Source: Desulfatitalea sp. BRH_c12
GTDB taxonomy: Bacteria; Desulfobacterota; Desulfobacteria; Desulfobacterales; Desulfosarcinaceae
Reading direction: 5' to 3'
Length of the DNA stretch: 64,000 nt
Assembly: GCA_000961655.1 (NCBI GenBank)
Contig: LADR01000021.1
Location: forward strand, 96,744 to 160,743
The position numbers and the translations under genes are program-made. Below the pieces are notes generated by a model. It saw only the letters and a program-made list of their open reading frames with translations. It was not told where the DNA came from and ran no database searches. Below are positions 53,182 to 61,916 of the stretch, one piece after another (position 1 is the stretch's first letter; each line of letters begins with the position of its first letter).

Positions 53182-54195
53182 ATGCGTATCGCAATGCTGT
53201 CGCCGATTGCCTGGCGCACGCCGCCGCGTCACTATGGCCCCTGGGAGAGTGTGGCATCCCTGGTGACCGAAGGATTGGTCGCGCGCGGTCATGATGTCAC
53301 TTTGTTTGCCACAGCGGATTCACTGACCAGCGGCGTGCTGCATGCTGTTTGCCCGCAGGGCTATGAAGAAGACCGCACGCTCATCGCCAAGGTTTGGGAG
53401 TGCCTGCACATTTCTGAACTCTTCGAGCATGCCGGCGCATACGACCTGATCCACAACCATTTTGACTTTCTGCCGCTGACCTATAGCGGCATGACCACTA
53501 CCCCGGTGGTGACCACCATCCATGGCTTTTCCTCGCCCGGGATTTTACCGGTGTACAAGAAGTACAACGGCCGGACGTTTTATGTGTCCATCAGCGATGC
53601 CGACCGGTCGACGGATCTTGATTATATCCGAACCGTGTATCACGGCATCGATCTGACCCAGTTCGATTTCCAACCTGAACCGGAGGATTATCTGCTTTTT
53701 TTCGGGCGCATTCACCAGGACAAAGGCGCCCGCGAAGCCCTGCGCATCGCCAAGGCTTGTGGTAAAAAGTTGATCATGGCGGGGATCATTCAGGATCAGG
53801 GCTACTTCGACCAATACGTCGCGCCGCACATCGACAACGCGCAGGTGGTTTATGCCGGCAGCGTCGGGCCGGCCGAGCGCAACCGGCTGCTTGGCAACGC
53901 ATTGGCGCTGCTGCACCCGATCCAGTTCAACGAGCCTTTCGGTTTGTCGGTGATCGAATCGATGGCCTGCGGCACGCCCGTGATCGCCTTTAACCGGGGC
54001 AGCATGCCCGAGCTTATCGAAAACGGCCGCAGCGGCTTTTTGGTCTGTACCGTGGAGGAGGCTGTCGATGCAGTCGCAAGGCTCACAGATATCGACCGGG
54101 CCTATTGCAGGCAGCAGGTCGAACGCCGCTTCACCGTCGAACGTATGATTGACGGCTATACCCAGGTCTATCAAGAAATTCTTGAAAAGGCCTGA
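53182..54195 (+). CDS. Family 4 glycosyltransferase
   Basis: The 337-residue protein shows the GT4 features: MRIAMLSPIAWRTPPRHYGP with the Gly-rich donor loop, DLIHNHFDFLPLTYSG, VVTTIHGFSSPGI, FFGRIHQDKGAREALRIAKA and the nucleotide-sugar site FNEPFGLSVIESMACGTPVI with the E-x7-E pattern. It transfers an activated sugar to an unknown acceptor. Adjacent genes encode the two-domain glycosyltransferase and two GH130 enzymes, all one direction, with gaps of 10 and 70 nt. Confidence 0.9.
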   Translation: MRIAMLSPIAWRTPPRHYGPWESVASLVTEGLVARGHDVTLFATADSLTSGVLHAVCPQGYEEDRTLIAKVWECLHISELFEHAGAYDLIHNHFDFLPLTYSGMTTTPVVTTIHGFSSPGILPVYKKYNGRTFYVSISDADRSTDLDYIRTVYHGIDLTQFDFQPEPEDYLLFFGRIHQDKGAREALRIAKACGKKLIMAGIIQDQGYFDQYVAPHIDNAQVVYAGSVGPAERNRLLGNALALLHPIQFNEPFGLSVIESMACGTPVIAFNRGSMPELIENGRSGFLVCTVEEAVDAVARLTDIDRAYCRQQVERRFTVERMIDGYTQVYQEILEKA

Positions 54196-54265
54196 TCCAT
54201 CCAAAACCGAACATAGGCTGCAGTATCATCGCATCCTTATTCAATATTTTACAGGACAGACGATC

Positions 54266-55204
54266 ATGGCCCATCCTTCGATCATACGCCGTTATAAAAA
54301 CAACCCCGTGCTGACGCGGCACGATGTGCCCTATCCGGTAGCGACAGTGCACAATGCGGGCGTCGTCAAACACAACGATCGCTACATCATGCTCTTCAGA
54401 TCTCATCTGCACAACGGGCGCTCGATCATCGGCCGGGCCGACAGCGACGACGGTTTTTCCTTCACGGTCCACCCCAAACCTTTTCTGATCCCTTCAACCG
54501 ATACGGTTTTTGCGGAATATGAAGCTTTCGGGGTCGAAGACCTGCGTATTTCTCCGGTGGAAGACGCGTACCTGCTGACCTACAGCGCCTATTCCCGTCA
54601 CGGCGTGCGCATCGCCCTGGCGCGCACACGGGATTTTGAAAAAGTCGAACGAATTTCCCTGATCACCCAAGCCGACTTGCGCAACGTGGTCATTTTTCCT
54701 GAAAAGTTTGGCGGCCGGTATGCACGCCTGGACCGGCCGCATTCAGAGATTTCCCCCTGGTCCATCTGGGTCTCCTATTCCCCGGACTTGGTTCATTGGG
54801 GCGATTCCCGGGTGATCATGAAACCATTGGCCTACCACTGGGATGAAATGAAAATCGGCCCGGGCGCGCCGCCCTTTAAAACCGGCAGGGGCTGGCTGCA
54901 TATTTACCACGGCGTCTTCAAGACCATGTCCGGAACCGTCTACCGCCTCGGCGCGGCCCTGCACGCCCTGGAAGATCCGGCCACCATCATCGGCGTTTCC
55001 GATCAGTGGATTCTGCAGCCCGAAGATCCCTGGGAAGTAAGCGGCTATGTGCCCAATGTGGTCTTTACCTGCGGCGCTGTCCCCGAAGCCGACGGAACCG
55101 TCAAAATATACTGGGGCGGGGCGGACACGGTGATGTGCGCCGGCACGGCCGTTATCGACGAATTAGTGAACCTGTGCCTCTCGGATTCCCGGCCGGCGGT
55201 GTAA
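54266..55204 (+). CDS. GH130-family glycoside hydrolase/phosphorylase
   Basis: The 312-residue protein has a five-bladed propeller pattern typical of GH130: HNAGVVKHNDRYIMLFRSHL, the catalytic-region FGVEDLRISPVEDAYLLTYS (usual G-x-E-D-P-R), IWVSYSPDLVHWGD, KIGPGAPPFKTGRGWLHIYH with the phosphate/substrate-side region, and SGYVPNVVFTCGAV near the end. GH130 enzymes phosphorolyse or hydrolyse beta-mannosides (beta-1,4-, beta-1,2- or beta-1,3-linked). The start was put at MAHPSIIRRY. The Pro to Leu change in the E-D-P-R motif is unusual. Confidence 0.87.
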   Translation: MAHPSIIRRYKNNPVLTRHDVPYPVATVHNAGVVKHNDRYIMLFRSHLHNGRSIIGRADSDDGFSFTVHPKPFLIPSTDTVFAEYEAFGVEDLRISPVEDAYLLTYSAYSRHGVRIALARTRDFEKVERISLITQADLRNVVIFPEKFGGRYARLDRPHSEISPWSIWVSYSPDLVHWGDSRVIMKPLAYHWDEMKIGPGAPPFKTGRGWLHIYHGVFKTMSGTVYRLGAALHALEDPATIIGVSDQWILQPEDPWEVSGYVPNVVFTCGAVPEADGTVKIYWGGADTVMCAGTAVIDELVNLCLSDSRPAV

Positions 55205-55285
55205 ATGAATGCTGTCTGCATGAACCAATCGACAGAATGCCTCCCTTTACACTTTAAACTTTACACTTAACACTTCGCCAATAGT

Positions 55286-55323
55286 CACTTGAGCGAAGTG
55301 CATAACCAGATACGGAAATATCG
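55286..55323 (+). repeat. Dispersed repeat, hairpin core plus ATAACCAGATACGG
   Basis: CACTTGAGCGAAGTG can fold (CACTT/AAGTG) and is followed by CATAACCAGATACGGAAATA. The complement of 29438-29482 contains a close relative (CACTTGACCGAAGTGGATAA then CCAGATA), and 12175-12196 holds a third copy. No coding or clear regulatory role. Confidence 0.55.
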
Positions 55324-55346
55324 ATTGAAACAAGGAACTCAGCGCC

Positions 55347-56825
55347 ATGAAGCCAAAAAAGAAGCAAAAGCCGACCGTAAAAAGAAAAGCGATCAAGATA
55401 ATGGGAGATACCTCGAGGGTGATCACCCGGCTGCATCTTCCCGATGAGAAGCATCGCATCAATAAGATCATTCAGCGCATCATGGGCCTGACACCTGCGC
55501 CGGCTGAAAAATTAATGGCGCAAATAATGAAGGACTTTGCCGGAAGGCACGAAAACCTTGCGCACATTTTCGAACTGCACCTGGCAGCTGTGAAAGATTA
55601 TCTCCCGCTGGAGACAATGCTCAGCGATGTGCAAAAATCCCTTGTCGGCGCATACTTCACGAAAGAGTACTCTATAGAATCGGCCGCTCTTTTCAACCCT
55701 TCCATTGTTGCGCATCCTGATCAAAGCCACCTGGAAAAGGGTGCCATGCGTTTTATCATGAGTCTGCGGGCAACCGGTGAGGGCCACATCTCGTCTATTG
55801 TATTTCGCAGCGGCGTTCTTGACCGGCGCAACAAATTTCTTTTTGACCCGATCAGCGATTTCGTGGAAACCCCGGATCTGCGCCTGGACCCGGTTTACAA
55901 ACGAGGTCCGTTCCGGCGAAAGATAGACGAGATGGGGGCCGGCAATGACATCACTGCCCATATACTCAACCTGCTGCCGGAAGATTTCACATATAGTCAG
56001 TTGCTGGAAAAATTCGGAATGCTGCGGATAACACCGCAATTTGCAGATGCCCGCCAAAAAAGAACTTTCGAAATCATGCGCTGGCTGGCGGATTCCAATT
56101 ACGAGGTGAGCTTTCACGCGGATCATCGCATATCCGAACGGGTCATCTTTCCCGTTTCCAAAAACGAAAGCCGAGGCATCGAGGATGCCCGTTTCGTTCA
56201 ATTCCTGAACGAAAACCGGGAGGCCACCTACTACGCGACCTACACGGCCTATAACGGCACCACGATCCTGCCGCAATTGATCGAAACCAAAGACTTCATC
56301 ACCTTCAATGTCCTGACGCTCAACGGCAAAGCCGTCAAGAACAAGGGTCTGGCGCTTTTTCCACGAAAAATCAACGGAAGCTATGCCATGCTTTCGCGCC
56401 AGGACGGAGAGAACAACCACATCATGTTCTCGGACAACATCCATTTCTGGCAAACCTCACATGTCATCCAGGTGCCGGAATCACCATGGGAGTTCATTCA
56501 GATCGGCAACTGCGGTTCACCGCTCGAAACCGACGCCGGCTGGATTGTGCTCACCCACGGCGTCGGCCCGATGCGCCAGTACTGCATCGGCGCCGTCCTG
56601 CTTGATCTTCAGGACCCCACCCAAGTCATCGCCCGCCTGAGTGAGCCGTTACTCGCCCCGCATGACAGCGAACGCGAAGGATATGTTCCCAATGTGGTCT
56701 ATTCCTGCGGAGCGATCATTCATAGCGGCGAGTTGGTCATTCCCTATGCCATGTCCGATATCAATTCCGGAATCGCAACCGTCGGCGTGGAAGAATTACT
56801 GGGCTGTATGCACACGGTAGCTTAG
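55347..56825 (+). CDS. Long GH130-family glycosidase with N-terminal extension
   Basis: The 492-residue protein has a basic start (MKPKKKQKPTVKRKAIKIMG) and a ~180-residue helical N-terminal region, then a GH130 propeller: SRGIEDARFVQFLNENREAT (the G-x-E-D-x-R motif), YYATYTAYNGTTILPQLIET, NKGLALFPRKINGSYAMLSR, GNCGSPLETDAGWIVLTHGV and EREGYVPNVVYSCGAI. The length and N-terminal region fit the GH130 group with such an extension. It probably acts on mannose-containing oligosaccharides made by the neighbouring glycosyltransferases. It is separated from the shorter GH130 gene by 142 nt that hold a repeat. Confidence 0.87.
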   Translation: MKPKKKQKPTVKRKAIKIMGDTSRVITRLHLPDEKHRINKIIQRIMGLTPAPAEKLMAQIMKDFAGRHENLAHIFELHLAAVKDYLPLETMLSDVQKSLVGAYFTKEYSIESAALFNPSIVAHPDQSHLEKGAMRFIMSLRATGEGHISSIVFRSGVLDRRNKFLFDPISDFVETPDLRLDPVYKRGPFRRKIDEMGAGNDITAHILNLLPEDFTYSQLLEKFGMLRITPQFADARQKRTFEIMRWLADSNYEVSFHADHRISERVIFPVSKNESRGIEDARFVQFLNENREATYYATYTAYNGTTILPQLIETKDFITFNVLTLNGKAVKNKGLALFPRKINGSYAMLSRQDGENNHIMFSDNIHFWQTSHVIQVPESPWEFIQIGNCGSPLETDAGWIVLTHGVGPMRQYCIGAVLLDLQDPTQVIARLSEPLLAPHDSEREGYVPNVVYSCGAIIHSGELVIPYAMSDINSGIATVGVEELLGCMHTVA

Positions 56826-56843
56826 CTTTTTTAAATGGATGCG

Positions 56844-56883
56844 CACATGGGGTCCCAGGGCTTTTGAACACCCCATGGCTTTT
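56844..56883 (+). terminator. Intrinsic terminator after the GH130 gene
   Basis: CATGGGGT and ACCCCATG form an 8-bp stem with a 16-nt loop, followed by GGC and six T. It ends the glycan gene cluster transcript. Confidence 0.65.
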
Positions 56884-56985
56884 TTCCAGCGTCTCGTTTT
56901 TTCTACCATGTGATGATTGTATTGAAATATGTCCTGTGATATTTTCGGCCGAGTGACCATCGGATTTTAGCGAGAGGGCGCAGTG

Positions 56986-57351
56986 ATGTCGGCAGCAAAA
57001 AGCAAGCACAAGGTACGGCTGATCATATCTTCATTGCTGGTTCTCTGCCTGTCACAGGTGGTTCCGAACCCACAATGGTCCTTTGGCCCGCAAGACATTG
57101 GGGCCGGTCAAAAGACAATTCTTTTTGCCGCTGCTTTCGAAAGGTCTGCAGTTTCGGTCTTCACCCTCGATAGACGAAGCACTTTAAATTCTATCGATGG
57201 CCTATTCAAGGCCGCATTGATTCTCGGGCACAATTCGTTTAATTTTACCTGGAATTCCGTGCCCTTTCTTACCGAGTACGACGCCCGCCTCGCCCATCGT
57301 GCAGACCGCGCGGCAATTCCCATCAGAGCACCTCCTGGCCGTCATTCGTGA
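56986..57351 (+). CDS. Possible small exported protein, unknown
   Basis: A 121-residue frame with an N-terminal hydrophobic segment (VRLIISSLLVLCLSQVVP) that could be a signal peptide, preceded by GAGAGGG. The rest (FAAAFERSAVSVFTLDRRST and on) resembles no family I know and its composition is only weakly protein-like. It may be spurious. Confidence 0.3.
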   Translation: MSAAKSKHKVRLIISSLLVLCLSQVVPNPQWSFGPQDIGAGQKTILFAAAFERSAVSVFTLDRRSTLNSIDGLFKAALILGHNSFNFTWNSVPFLTEYDARLAHRADRAAIPIRAPPGRHS

Positions 57352-57540
57352 TCGGCATTTAAAGCCTGTGGATGACAATTGCACCTGCAATCCTGTGGAT
57401 CTCCTTGTCTGATCTGCAGCAAACGGATGCGGTGTCATTTATTCCGGCTTCCAATCGGTTGCGCTGAGGGTCCACTGCTTTCAGGCCGCGGGCTGTATGA
57501 CCTGCGTGGATCCCTGTATGGTATATGAGGAGCCTTTTTT

Positions 57541-57726
57541 ATGCGAAAACCCCGTCTTAAATTGCCCGAGCCTGTTGAGGACCGCCCCACTAAGGATCCT
57601 GAAATCGACTATTCAGCAAAGACACCCACTATGGGCGAACAAATCATTTTCGGAATCAAGTTATTTGCGGCCGTCGGCATCATTTTTCTGTTGCTTTGGC
57701 TGATGGAAAAATTTGCTGCCCTGTAA
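57541..57726 (+). CDS. Small single-pass membrane protein, unknown
   Basis: A 61-residue protein with a charged N-terminal half (MRKPRLKLPEPVEDRPTKDP) and one C-terminal membrane helix (IKLFAAVGIIFLLLWLMEKF). The start follows GAGGAG at a suitable distance. No family is recognised. It lies between two hairpins and converges on the esterase gene. Confidence 0.6.
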   Translation: MRKPRLKLPEPVEDRPTKDPEIDYSAKTPTMGEQIIFGIKLFAAVGIIFLLLWLMEKFAAL

Positions 57727-57755
57727 GACTATCTCACGTGAGCCGACAAGCGCTT

Positions 57756-57778
57756 GCTTGGGGGTGTTGCCCCCAAGC
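57756..57778. terminator. Hairpin between convergent genes
   Basis: GCTTGGGGG and CCCCCAAGC form a perfect 9-bp stem around TGTTG. No T run follows on either strand, so termination efficiency is uncertain, but the position between the ends of two convergent genes fits. Confidence 0.5.
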
Positions 57779-57807
57779 AGGCGCCCGTGCCACGTTGACG
57801 CGGCAAC

Positions 57808-59124
57808 TCACCGAACCTCGCCCTGTGGGTGGTCGTAAAAAAAGCGCAGCATCTCCTGGGAGGCATCCGGCCCTTGGGGATCGGTGTAGGTGCCGCGGGA
57901 ACTGCCGCCCGACCAGGCATGGCCGGCCCCATGTACCAGCCAATGCTCCACGACGGGTTGTCCGCTCGCATTGTTGTAAGTGGTGCGTGTATAGGCATGA
58001 CCATGCGGGACCTGTCCGCGCTGGACACGCATGTGTGGCGTGGCGCCACCCTCGGACGGTGTCGCCTGCTGCCCATGCGACAGTGTCCATTGTGCAATCA
58101 CCTGATCGCCATTGTTCGGATGCACCGTCGTGTCGCTATCGCCGTGGAACACGATGGCGGGTACAGGCACCGCACAGGGCTGCGCGCTTGGCGCGCCCGC
58201 AGTATGCCATCCGGCCGGGGTCGCCTGGCCGCTGTGCATTGCGCTGAACGCGGACGGAAGATCCTGGGCGACGGCATAGGGAAGTCCGGAATGGACACCA
58301 ACCGCCGCATACAGATCCGGATAGGTCATTGCCAGGGTCACCGCCATCGCGCCGCCGGCCGATAGCCCGGCCAAGTATATCCGGCGCCGGTCAATCGGAT
58401 AGCTGCCGGTGATCTGGCGGGTAATTCCGGCAATGATGGACGGTTCGCCCTGGTCGCGCTGCTGGTCGGCCGACTCGAACCAGTTCCAGCATTTCGAACT
58501 GTTGGCTGCAGGGGACTGGGCTGGATAGGCCACAAAGCATTGGTGTTCTTCGGCGAGCACGTTCATGCGGGTACCGGCGGCGAAATCGTCGGGGGTTTGC
58601 GTACACCCGTGCAGCATGACCACCAGGGGCAGCGGCTGACCGTGATAGCCGCTTGGAATATAGAGCTTGTAACTGCGCGTGCCGGCGTGATTGGTATACG
58701 TACCTGAGACAAAGCGCCCTCCGTCCGGTATGGTGTCGGGAGTGTGCGCGGGGAAAGGTTCAGGCCTGGGCATTGGCCCGCCAAAGCCGTGCCACTTTCT
58801 GCGCCACTGTTCATGCCGGCCGGCGCCGAAGAGCGGCGGTGTGGCCGCGCCCTCGTGGCTCTCAGCCGTTGGGGCAGGCTTGCGGCGTCCTTCTGAGCCT
58901 AAAAAAGGCCGTCGCGGCGCATGGATGTGGGTCCCTATCCCGTGTTCGCTGATACGGAGGCGTTGCGCCGTTTGCGTTGCAGTGCCGGGGGCCTCGGCCG
59001 CCGGGTTGGTTCCCGGTGCACCTTGCAAGGTGCGTTGAATGGTCGCAACCGCTTCATTCAGTTGCCCAGCACGGGTTAAGCGGGTTGCTTCGCGCATTCC
59101 CGATAGTGTCGTTATATCGATCAT
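57808..59124 (-). CDS. PHB-depolymerase-family esterase
   Basis: The 438-residue protein has a ~140-residue variable N-terminal region and then an alpha/beta-hydrolase of the extracellular PHB depolymerase type: GTRSYKLYIPSGYHGQPLPL, VVMLHGCTQTPDDFAAGTRM, the nucleophile Ser in IYLAGLSAGGAMAVTLAMTY, Asp in VFHGDSDTTVHPNNGD, and a C-terminal His in LVHGAGHAWSGG. No signal peptide is evident at the N-terminus, so it may be intracellular. Relatives hydrolyse short-chain polyhydroxyalkanoates or feruloyl-type esters. It is 105 nt downstream of a CopG-type regulator gene on the same strand. Confidence 0.88.
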   Translation of the reverse strand: MIDITTLSGMREATRLTRAGQLNEAVATIQRTLQGAPGTNPAAEAPGTATQTAQRLRISEHGIGTHIHAPRRPFLGSEGRRKPAPTAESHEGAATPPLFGAGRHEQWRRKWHGFGGPMPRPEPFPAHTPDTIPDGGRFVSGTYTNHAGTRSYKLYIPSGYHGQPLPLVVMLHGCTQTPDDFAAGTRMNVLAEEHQCFVAYPAQSPAANSSKCWNWFESADQQRDQGEPSIIAGITRQITGSYPIDRRRIYLAGLSAGGAMAVTLAMTYPDLYAAVGVHSGLPYAVAQDLPSAFSAMHSGQATPAGWHTAGAPSAQPCAVPVPAIVFHGDSDTTVHPNNGDQVIAQWTLSHGQQATPSEGGATPHMRVQRGQVPHGHAYTRTTYNNASGQPVVEHWLVHGAGHAWSGGSSRGTYTDPQGPDASQEMLRFFYDHPQGEVR

Positions 59125-59229
59125 GAGTGTCTCCTAATGATTCAATTCGCACATTAGTGCGGTGAGCCGGATGGATGGTCCGCCGGCGTTTGGAACCCGA
59201 AAGACGCGTTATTATCAAGCGCAATGCCA

Positions 59230-59652
59230 TCAGTGGATTCTATCCGCCAAGGCGGCCTTGACCGCCGGACTGGCATGCAATACGCCCAGCACGACCATTG
59301 ACGCGATGGTGGCGCGGGCGAGTTCGGGTGATACATCCTCGGCAATACTGGCCAGACCCAACACCTGGATCTGAAGTGTCTGGCCGGCGGCCTGCACGGC
59401 CTCAAGGTCGCGGCGGCTGTAATGCTGCGAACCGAGGACAAAGGTTTTGCGCGCCACCGTTTGCCTGACCACCTCTGAATGGGTCGCCAACTGGTTGCGG
59501 ATTGCCGTTCGGATCAAGTCGCTGCGGTTGGAATAGAACCCTTCCCGCACCAATAAATCGATCTGCCCCAGGTCAACCACCCCCAAATTGATGGTGATCT
59601 TTTCGGTTATGTCCCCGGCTCTCGGCCGAAACGCCTGTACGCTCATTGCCAT
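59230..59652 (-). CDS. CopG/ribbon-helix-helix regulator
   Basis: From MAMSVQAFRPRAG (behind AGGAGG), about 140 residues. The N-terminal ribbon-helix-helix reads EKITINLGVVDLGQIDLLVR, EGFYSNRSDLIRTAIRNQL. The C-terminal part (RRDLEAVQAAGQTLQIQVLG) is a probable effector or oligomer domain. Genes like this often precede PHB-depolymerase-family esterases and likely control them. An inverted repeat CCATC-N6-GATGG lies about 19 bp upstream of the start. Confidence 0.82.
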   Translation of the reverse strand: MAMSVQAFRPRAGDITEKITINLGVVDLGQIDLLVREGFYSNRSDLIRTAIRNQLATHSEVVRQTVARKTFVLGSQHYSRRDLEAVQAAGQTLQIQVLGLASIAEDVSPELARATIASMVVLGVLHASPAVKAALADRIH

Positions 59653-59670
59653 CCTCCTGACATCCATATG

Positions 59671-59686
59671 CCATCCAGTTAGATGG
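59671..59686. promoter_or_regulatory. Inverted repeat CCATC-N6-GATGG upstream of the CopG-type gene
   Basis: A 16-bp palindromic site between the CopG-type start codon (59652) and a TTGACA on the minus strand near 59710. Its position suits autorepression. Confidence 0.45.
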
Positions 59687-59715
59687 TAACGTACACCGTC
59701 AATTCCGATTGTCAA

Positions 59716-59991
59716 ATTGTCGTGTGTTCAAGGAAACCTATCCGGAATCGATCGCTATTGGACATCGCTCCGTGGGCGAACACAAGGTCTGCCCGACAGG
59801 TGAAGAGGCTTCCCGGGCGGGTGGCGAAAGGGATTGACAATATAAAATCGGGCGGTTAATTTTTTGTCATATTTTGATTCATAAGACGCTCTCTTTGTCG
59901 CCGTCTCGTTCTATACCTGCCTGGCCATATCAATCGGTGACGCCCCAATCAGGGGATTCCTGGGGGACAATGACTTTTGAGCGAGGGAACC
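59716..59991. other. Divergent intergenic region
   Basis: It holds the upstream regions of the CopG-type gene (minus) and the J-domain gene (plus). TTGACA near 59834 lies in a plus-strand AT-rich stretch and could be a -35, but no good -10 at the right distance was found. Confidence 0.35.
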
Positions 59992-60675
59992 ATGGCTAAG
60001 AGCTATTTCGCAATTCTCGGCGTTTCTTCGACCGCATCGTCAGAAGAAATCAAATCGGCCTTTCGCGAGTTGGCCAAGGCGTATCATCCTGATCATTATG
60101 AAGGCGACAGCGAGCGTTTCAGAGAAATTCAGGAGGCCTATTCTGTTTTAGGAGATACCCAAAAGCGGATAAGCTACCAGCGGTCGCTGGACAGGCACCG
60201 TCCGGTTCAGCCTTCAGGGCGCACCCCCTATTCGGGCCCGGAGCCGCTTGTGCCGGAGAATAGACCCGTGAATGTGGGACGCTTTTCTTTTTCGAGATCG
60301 TTCGGGCCTTCTTTTGATGACGTTTTTGGGTGGCTTCGGGAGAGCTCATTCGACGTGCGGCCCAGATCGCGACGAATGCGGGACCTGATGTTCGAGGTGC
60401 CGTTGACGCGCGAGCAGGCTCGGCGCGGCGGCACTATCACCGTGATGGTCCCGCTCTGGACCGTTTGCCCGGCATGCCGCGGCACCGGTGATCACGGTTA
60501 CTATGGCTGCGCACACTGTGCGGGTGACGGGTATCTTTCCGATAAACTGCCGGTCCGCATAGCTTTGGATCCCGGTATAAGATCGGATTTCGCAGTGGGT
60601 GTTTCCTTGGACGCATTTGGCATACGCGATCGGCACCTGACGCTTTTGTTTCGCCTGACCGATACACATTGGTGA
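59992..60675 (+). CDS. J-domain protein with shortened zinc-ribbon region
   Basis: From MAKSYFAILGVSSTASSEEI, 227 residues. Residues ~3-65 are a J domain with the HPD motif (AKAYHPDHYEGDSERFREIQ) that stimulates DnaK. Then a Gly/Phe/Ser-rich linker (FSFSRSFGPSFDDVFGWLRE) and CPACRGTGDHGYYGCAHCAG, only two of the four C-x-x-C-x-G-x-G repeats of DnaJ, followed by a short strand region. It is therefore DnaJ-like but lacks much of the substrate-binding C-terminus. The last codons (LTDTHW) lie in a repeated sequence, so the native end may have been replaced. Confidence 0.83.
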   Translation: MAKSYFAILGVSSTASSEEIKSAFRELAKAYHPDHYEGDSERFREIQEAYSVLGDTQKRISYQRSLDRHRPVQPSGRTPYSGPEPLVPENRPVNVGRFSFSRSFGPSFDDVFGWLRESSFDVRPRSRRMRDLMFEVPLTREQARRGGTITVMVPLWTVCPACRGTGDHGYYGCAHCAGDGYLSDKLPVRIALDPGIRSDFAVGVSLDAFGIRDRHLTLLFRLTDTHW

Positions 60676-60715
60676 CAAACCCCCACCCGAAACCGGCCGG
60701 TGCGGCGCAGATGCC
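60658..60715 (+). repeat. Direct repeat, left copy (~57 bp)
   Basis: ACCGATACACATTGGTGACA through GGTGCGGCGCAGATG is about 90 per cent identical to 61917-61972 in the same direction. It covers the 3' end of the J-domain gene. Confidence 0.75.
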
Positions 60716-61259
60716 GAGGTGATACCCTAATAACACTTGCTGCGTTCCAGCAATTCTCGGTGAACCTTCACAGTGCGTTCAGGTCATGGTCCGGGGCACC
60801 ATTGGCCATACATTTTTAGTGCCGCTTGGGTGCAGCGCAGGAAAAGCGGCCTGGACTGTTTGAGCGCAGCGAGTTTCCAGGCCGCCCGAAGCGCACCCTT
60901 AGCGGCACTTAAAATGTGTGACCGGTGAACCGGACCATGACCTGAACGTGCTGTGCGCGCATTGGACCCAAACGAATGCTGTTCAGCGAGAATTGCTGGC
61001 TGCGTTCAAGGGACCTTGACAGCCCGAAAGAGAGCAATATTTTTTGCGCAAACGTGGTAGCGCCGCACTGACATCATGTAAAATGCCTTCTTTGTGGACA
61101 TTAAAATGGCCGTAAGGCAAGGAGGGTGTTTCACGGACTTCATGTGTTCATCCTTCCTTTCTTACCTGTCCCATTTTATCGAACCCAAAACAAGGCATGC
61201 AGGTCAGTAGGTTTGGCGTCTTGGAAACAGGACGGCAGTACGAGAAAGGAGGTACAACC
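60676..61259. other. Intergenic region occupied by repeats
   Basis: Between the J-domain and hsp20 genes are the left direct repeat, the 253-bp hairpin element, and about 250 bases that should contain the hsp20 promoter. I found no clear -35/-10, sigma-32-type or -24/-12 element by eye. Confidence 0.4.
60747..60999. mobile_element. Hairpin-forming MITE-like element with 7-bp target duplication
   Basis: The two halves are imperfect inverted copies over nearly the whole 253 bp: CCAGCAATTCTCG ends; GTTCAGGTCATGGTCCGG against its complement; AGTGCCGC/GCGGCACT; and a central GCGGCCTGGA ... TCCAGGCCGC. CTGCGTT stands directly outside both ends (60740-60746 and 61000-61006), as a target-site duplication would. 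No coding capacity. Confidence 0.72.
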
Positions 61260-61721
61260 ATGAGGAACTTGATCCCTTGGAGGAAACAAAGAAATCAGGA
61301 AGTGACCGAATTTCGCAGAGAGTTCGATAATCTCATGGATCGTTTTTTCGGCGAAGACTTTTTTCCGAGCACGGAATTCATGCGCGAAGGGCGCTGGGCT
61401 CCCAGTCTGGATATCAGCGAGGGGAAAAAAGACATCACCATACGCGCCGAAATTCCGGGGGTTGATCACAAGGATCTTGATATCTCACTTGAAGGTAGGA
61501 TGTTGAGCATCAAGGGTGAAAAGAAACAGGAAAAAGAAGAAAAGGACGAAAACCAGCACCGCGTCGAACGCTCGTATGGTTACTTTGCTCGTACGGTCCA
61601 GTTGCCGACCGAAGTAGATCCGGACAAAGTTGAAGCAGAATACAAGCAAGGCGTTTTGACCGTCAGATTAAAAAAGACCAGGGAATCCGAAAAAAAACGT
61701 ATCGAAATAAAAACCGGGTAA
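61260..61721 (+). CDS. Small heat-shock protein Hsp20 (IbpA-like)
   Basis: The 153-residue protein starts behind AAAGGAGG. A short N-terminal region (FRREFDNLMDRFFGEDFFPS) precedes a full alpha-crystallin domain: WAPSLDISEGKKDITIRAEI, PGVDHKDLDISLEGRMLSIK, GYFARTVQLPTEVDPDKVEA, YKQGVLTVRLKKT, with a C-terminal K-R-I-E-I-K anchor. It is an ATP-independent holdase that binds unfolding proteins. Its neighbours include a J-domain gene. It lies inside a 1.2-kb segment bounded by direct repeats. Confidence 0.93.
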   Translation: MRNLIPWRKQRNQEVTEFRREFDNLMDRFFGEDFFPSTEFMREGRWAPSLDISEGKKDITIRAEIPGVDHKDLDISLEGRMLSIKGEKKQEKEEKDENQHRVERSYGYFARTVQLPTEVDPDKVEAEYKQGVLTVRLKKTRESEKKRIEIKTG

Positions 61722-61732
61722 CTGATAGCCCG

Positions 61733-61903
61733 GTAGGGTGGGCACCGCCCACCATTTGTCTTATGTTGATCGCTCTGTGATTGGCCGTATTCAACGTTCC
61801 ATCCCTATGGTCGAGCCGGTGTCTATCCGATCGCTTGGGCGGGATCAATGTCCGAAATCGATGGTGTTGTTTGCTCAATAGTGGTGGGCAATGCCCACCC
61901 TAC
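61733..61903. mobile_element. REPIN copy 2
   Basis: GTAGGGTGGGCACCGCCCAC at the left and GGTGGGCAATGCCCACCCTA then C at the right. 171 bp, with the same interior as the other copies but more diverged. It is about 12 bp behind the hsp20 stop codon. Confidence 0.8.
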
Positions 61904-61916
61904 AACTACAACTCTA

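Noticed and set aside
56940..56970. GTGACCATCGG resembling part of the paired activator sites
   Set aside because: Only one half-site matches, no partner at 17 bp and no -24/-12-like element downstream.
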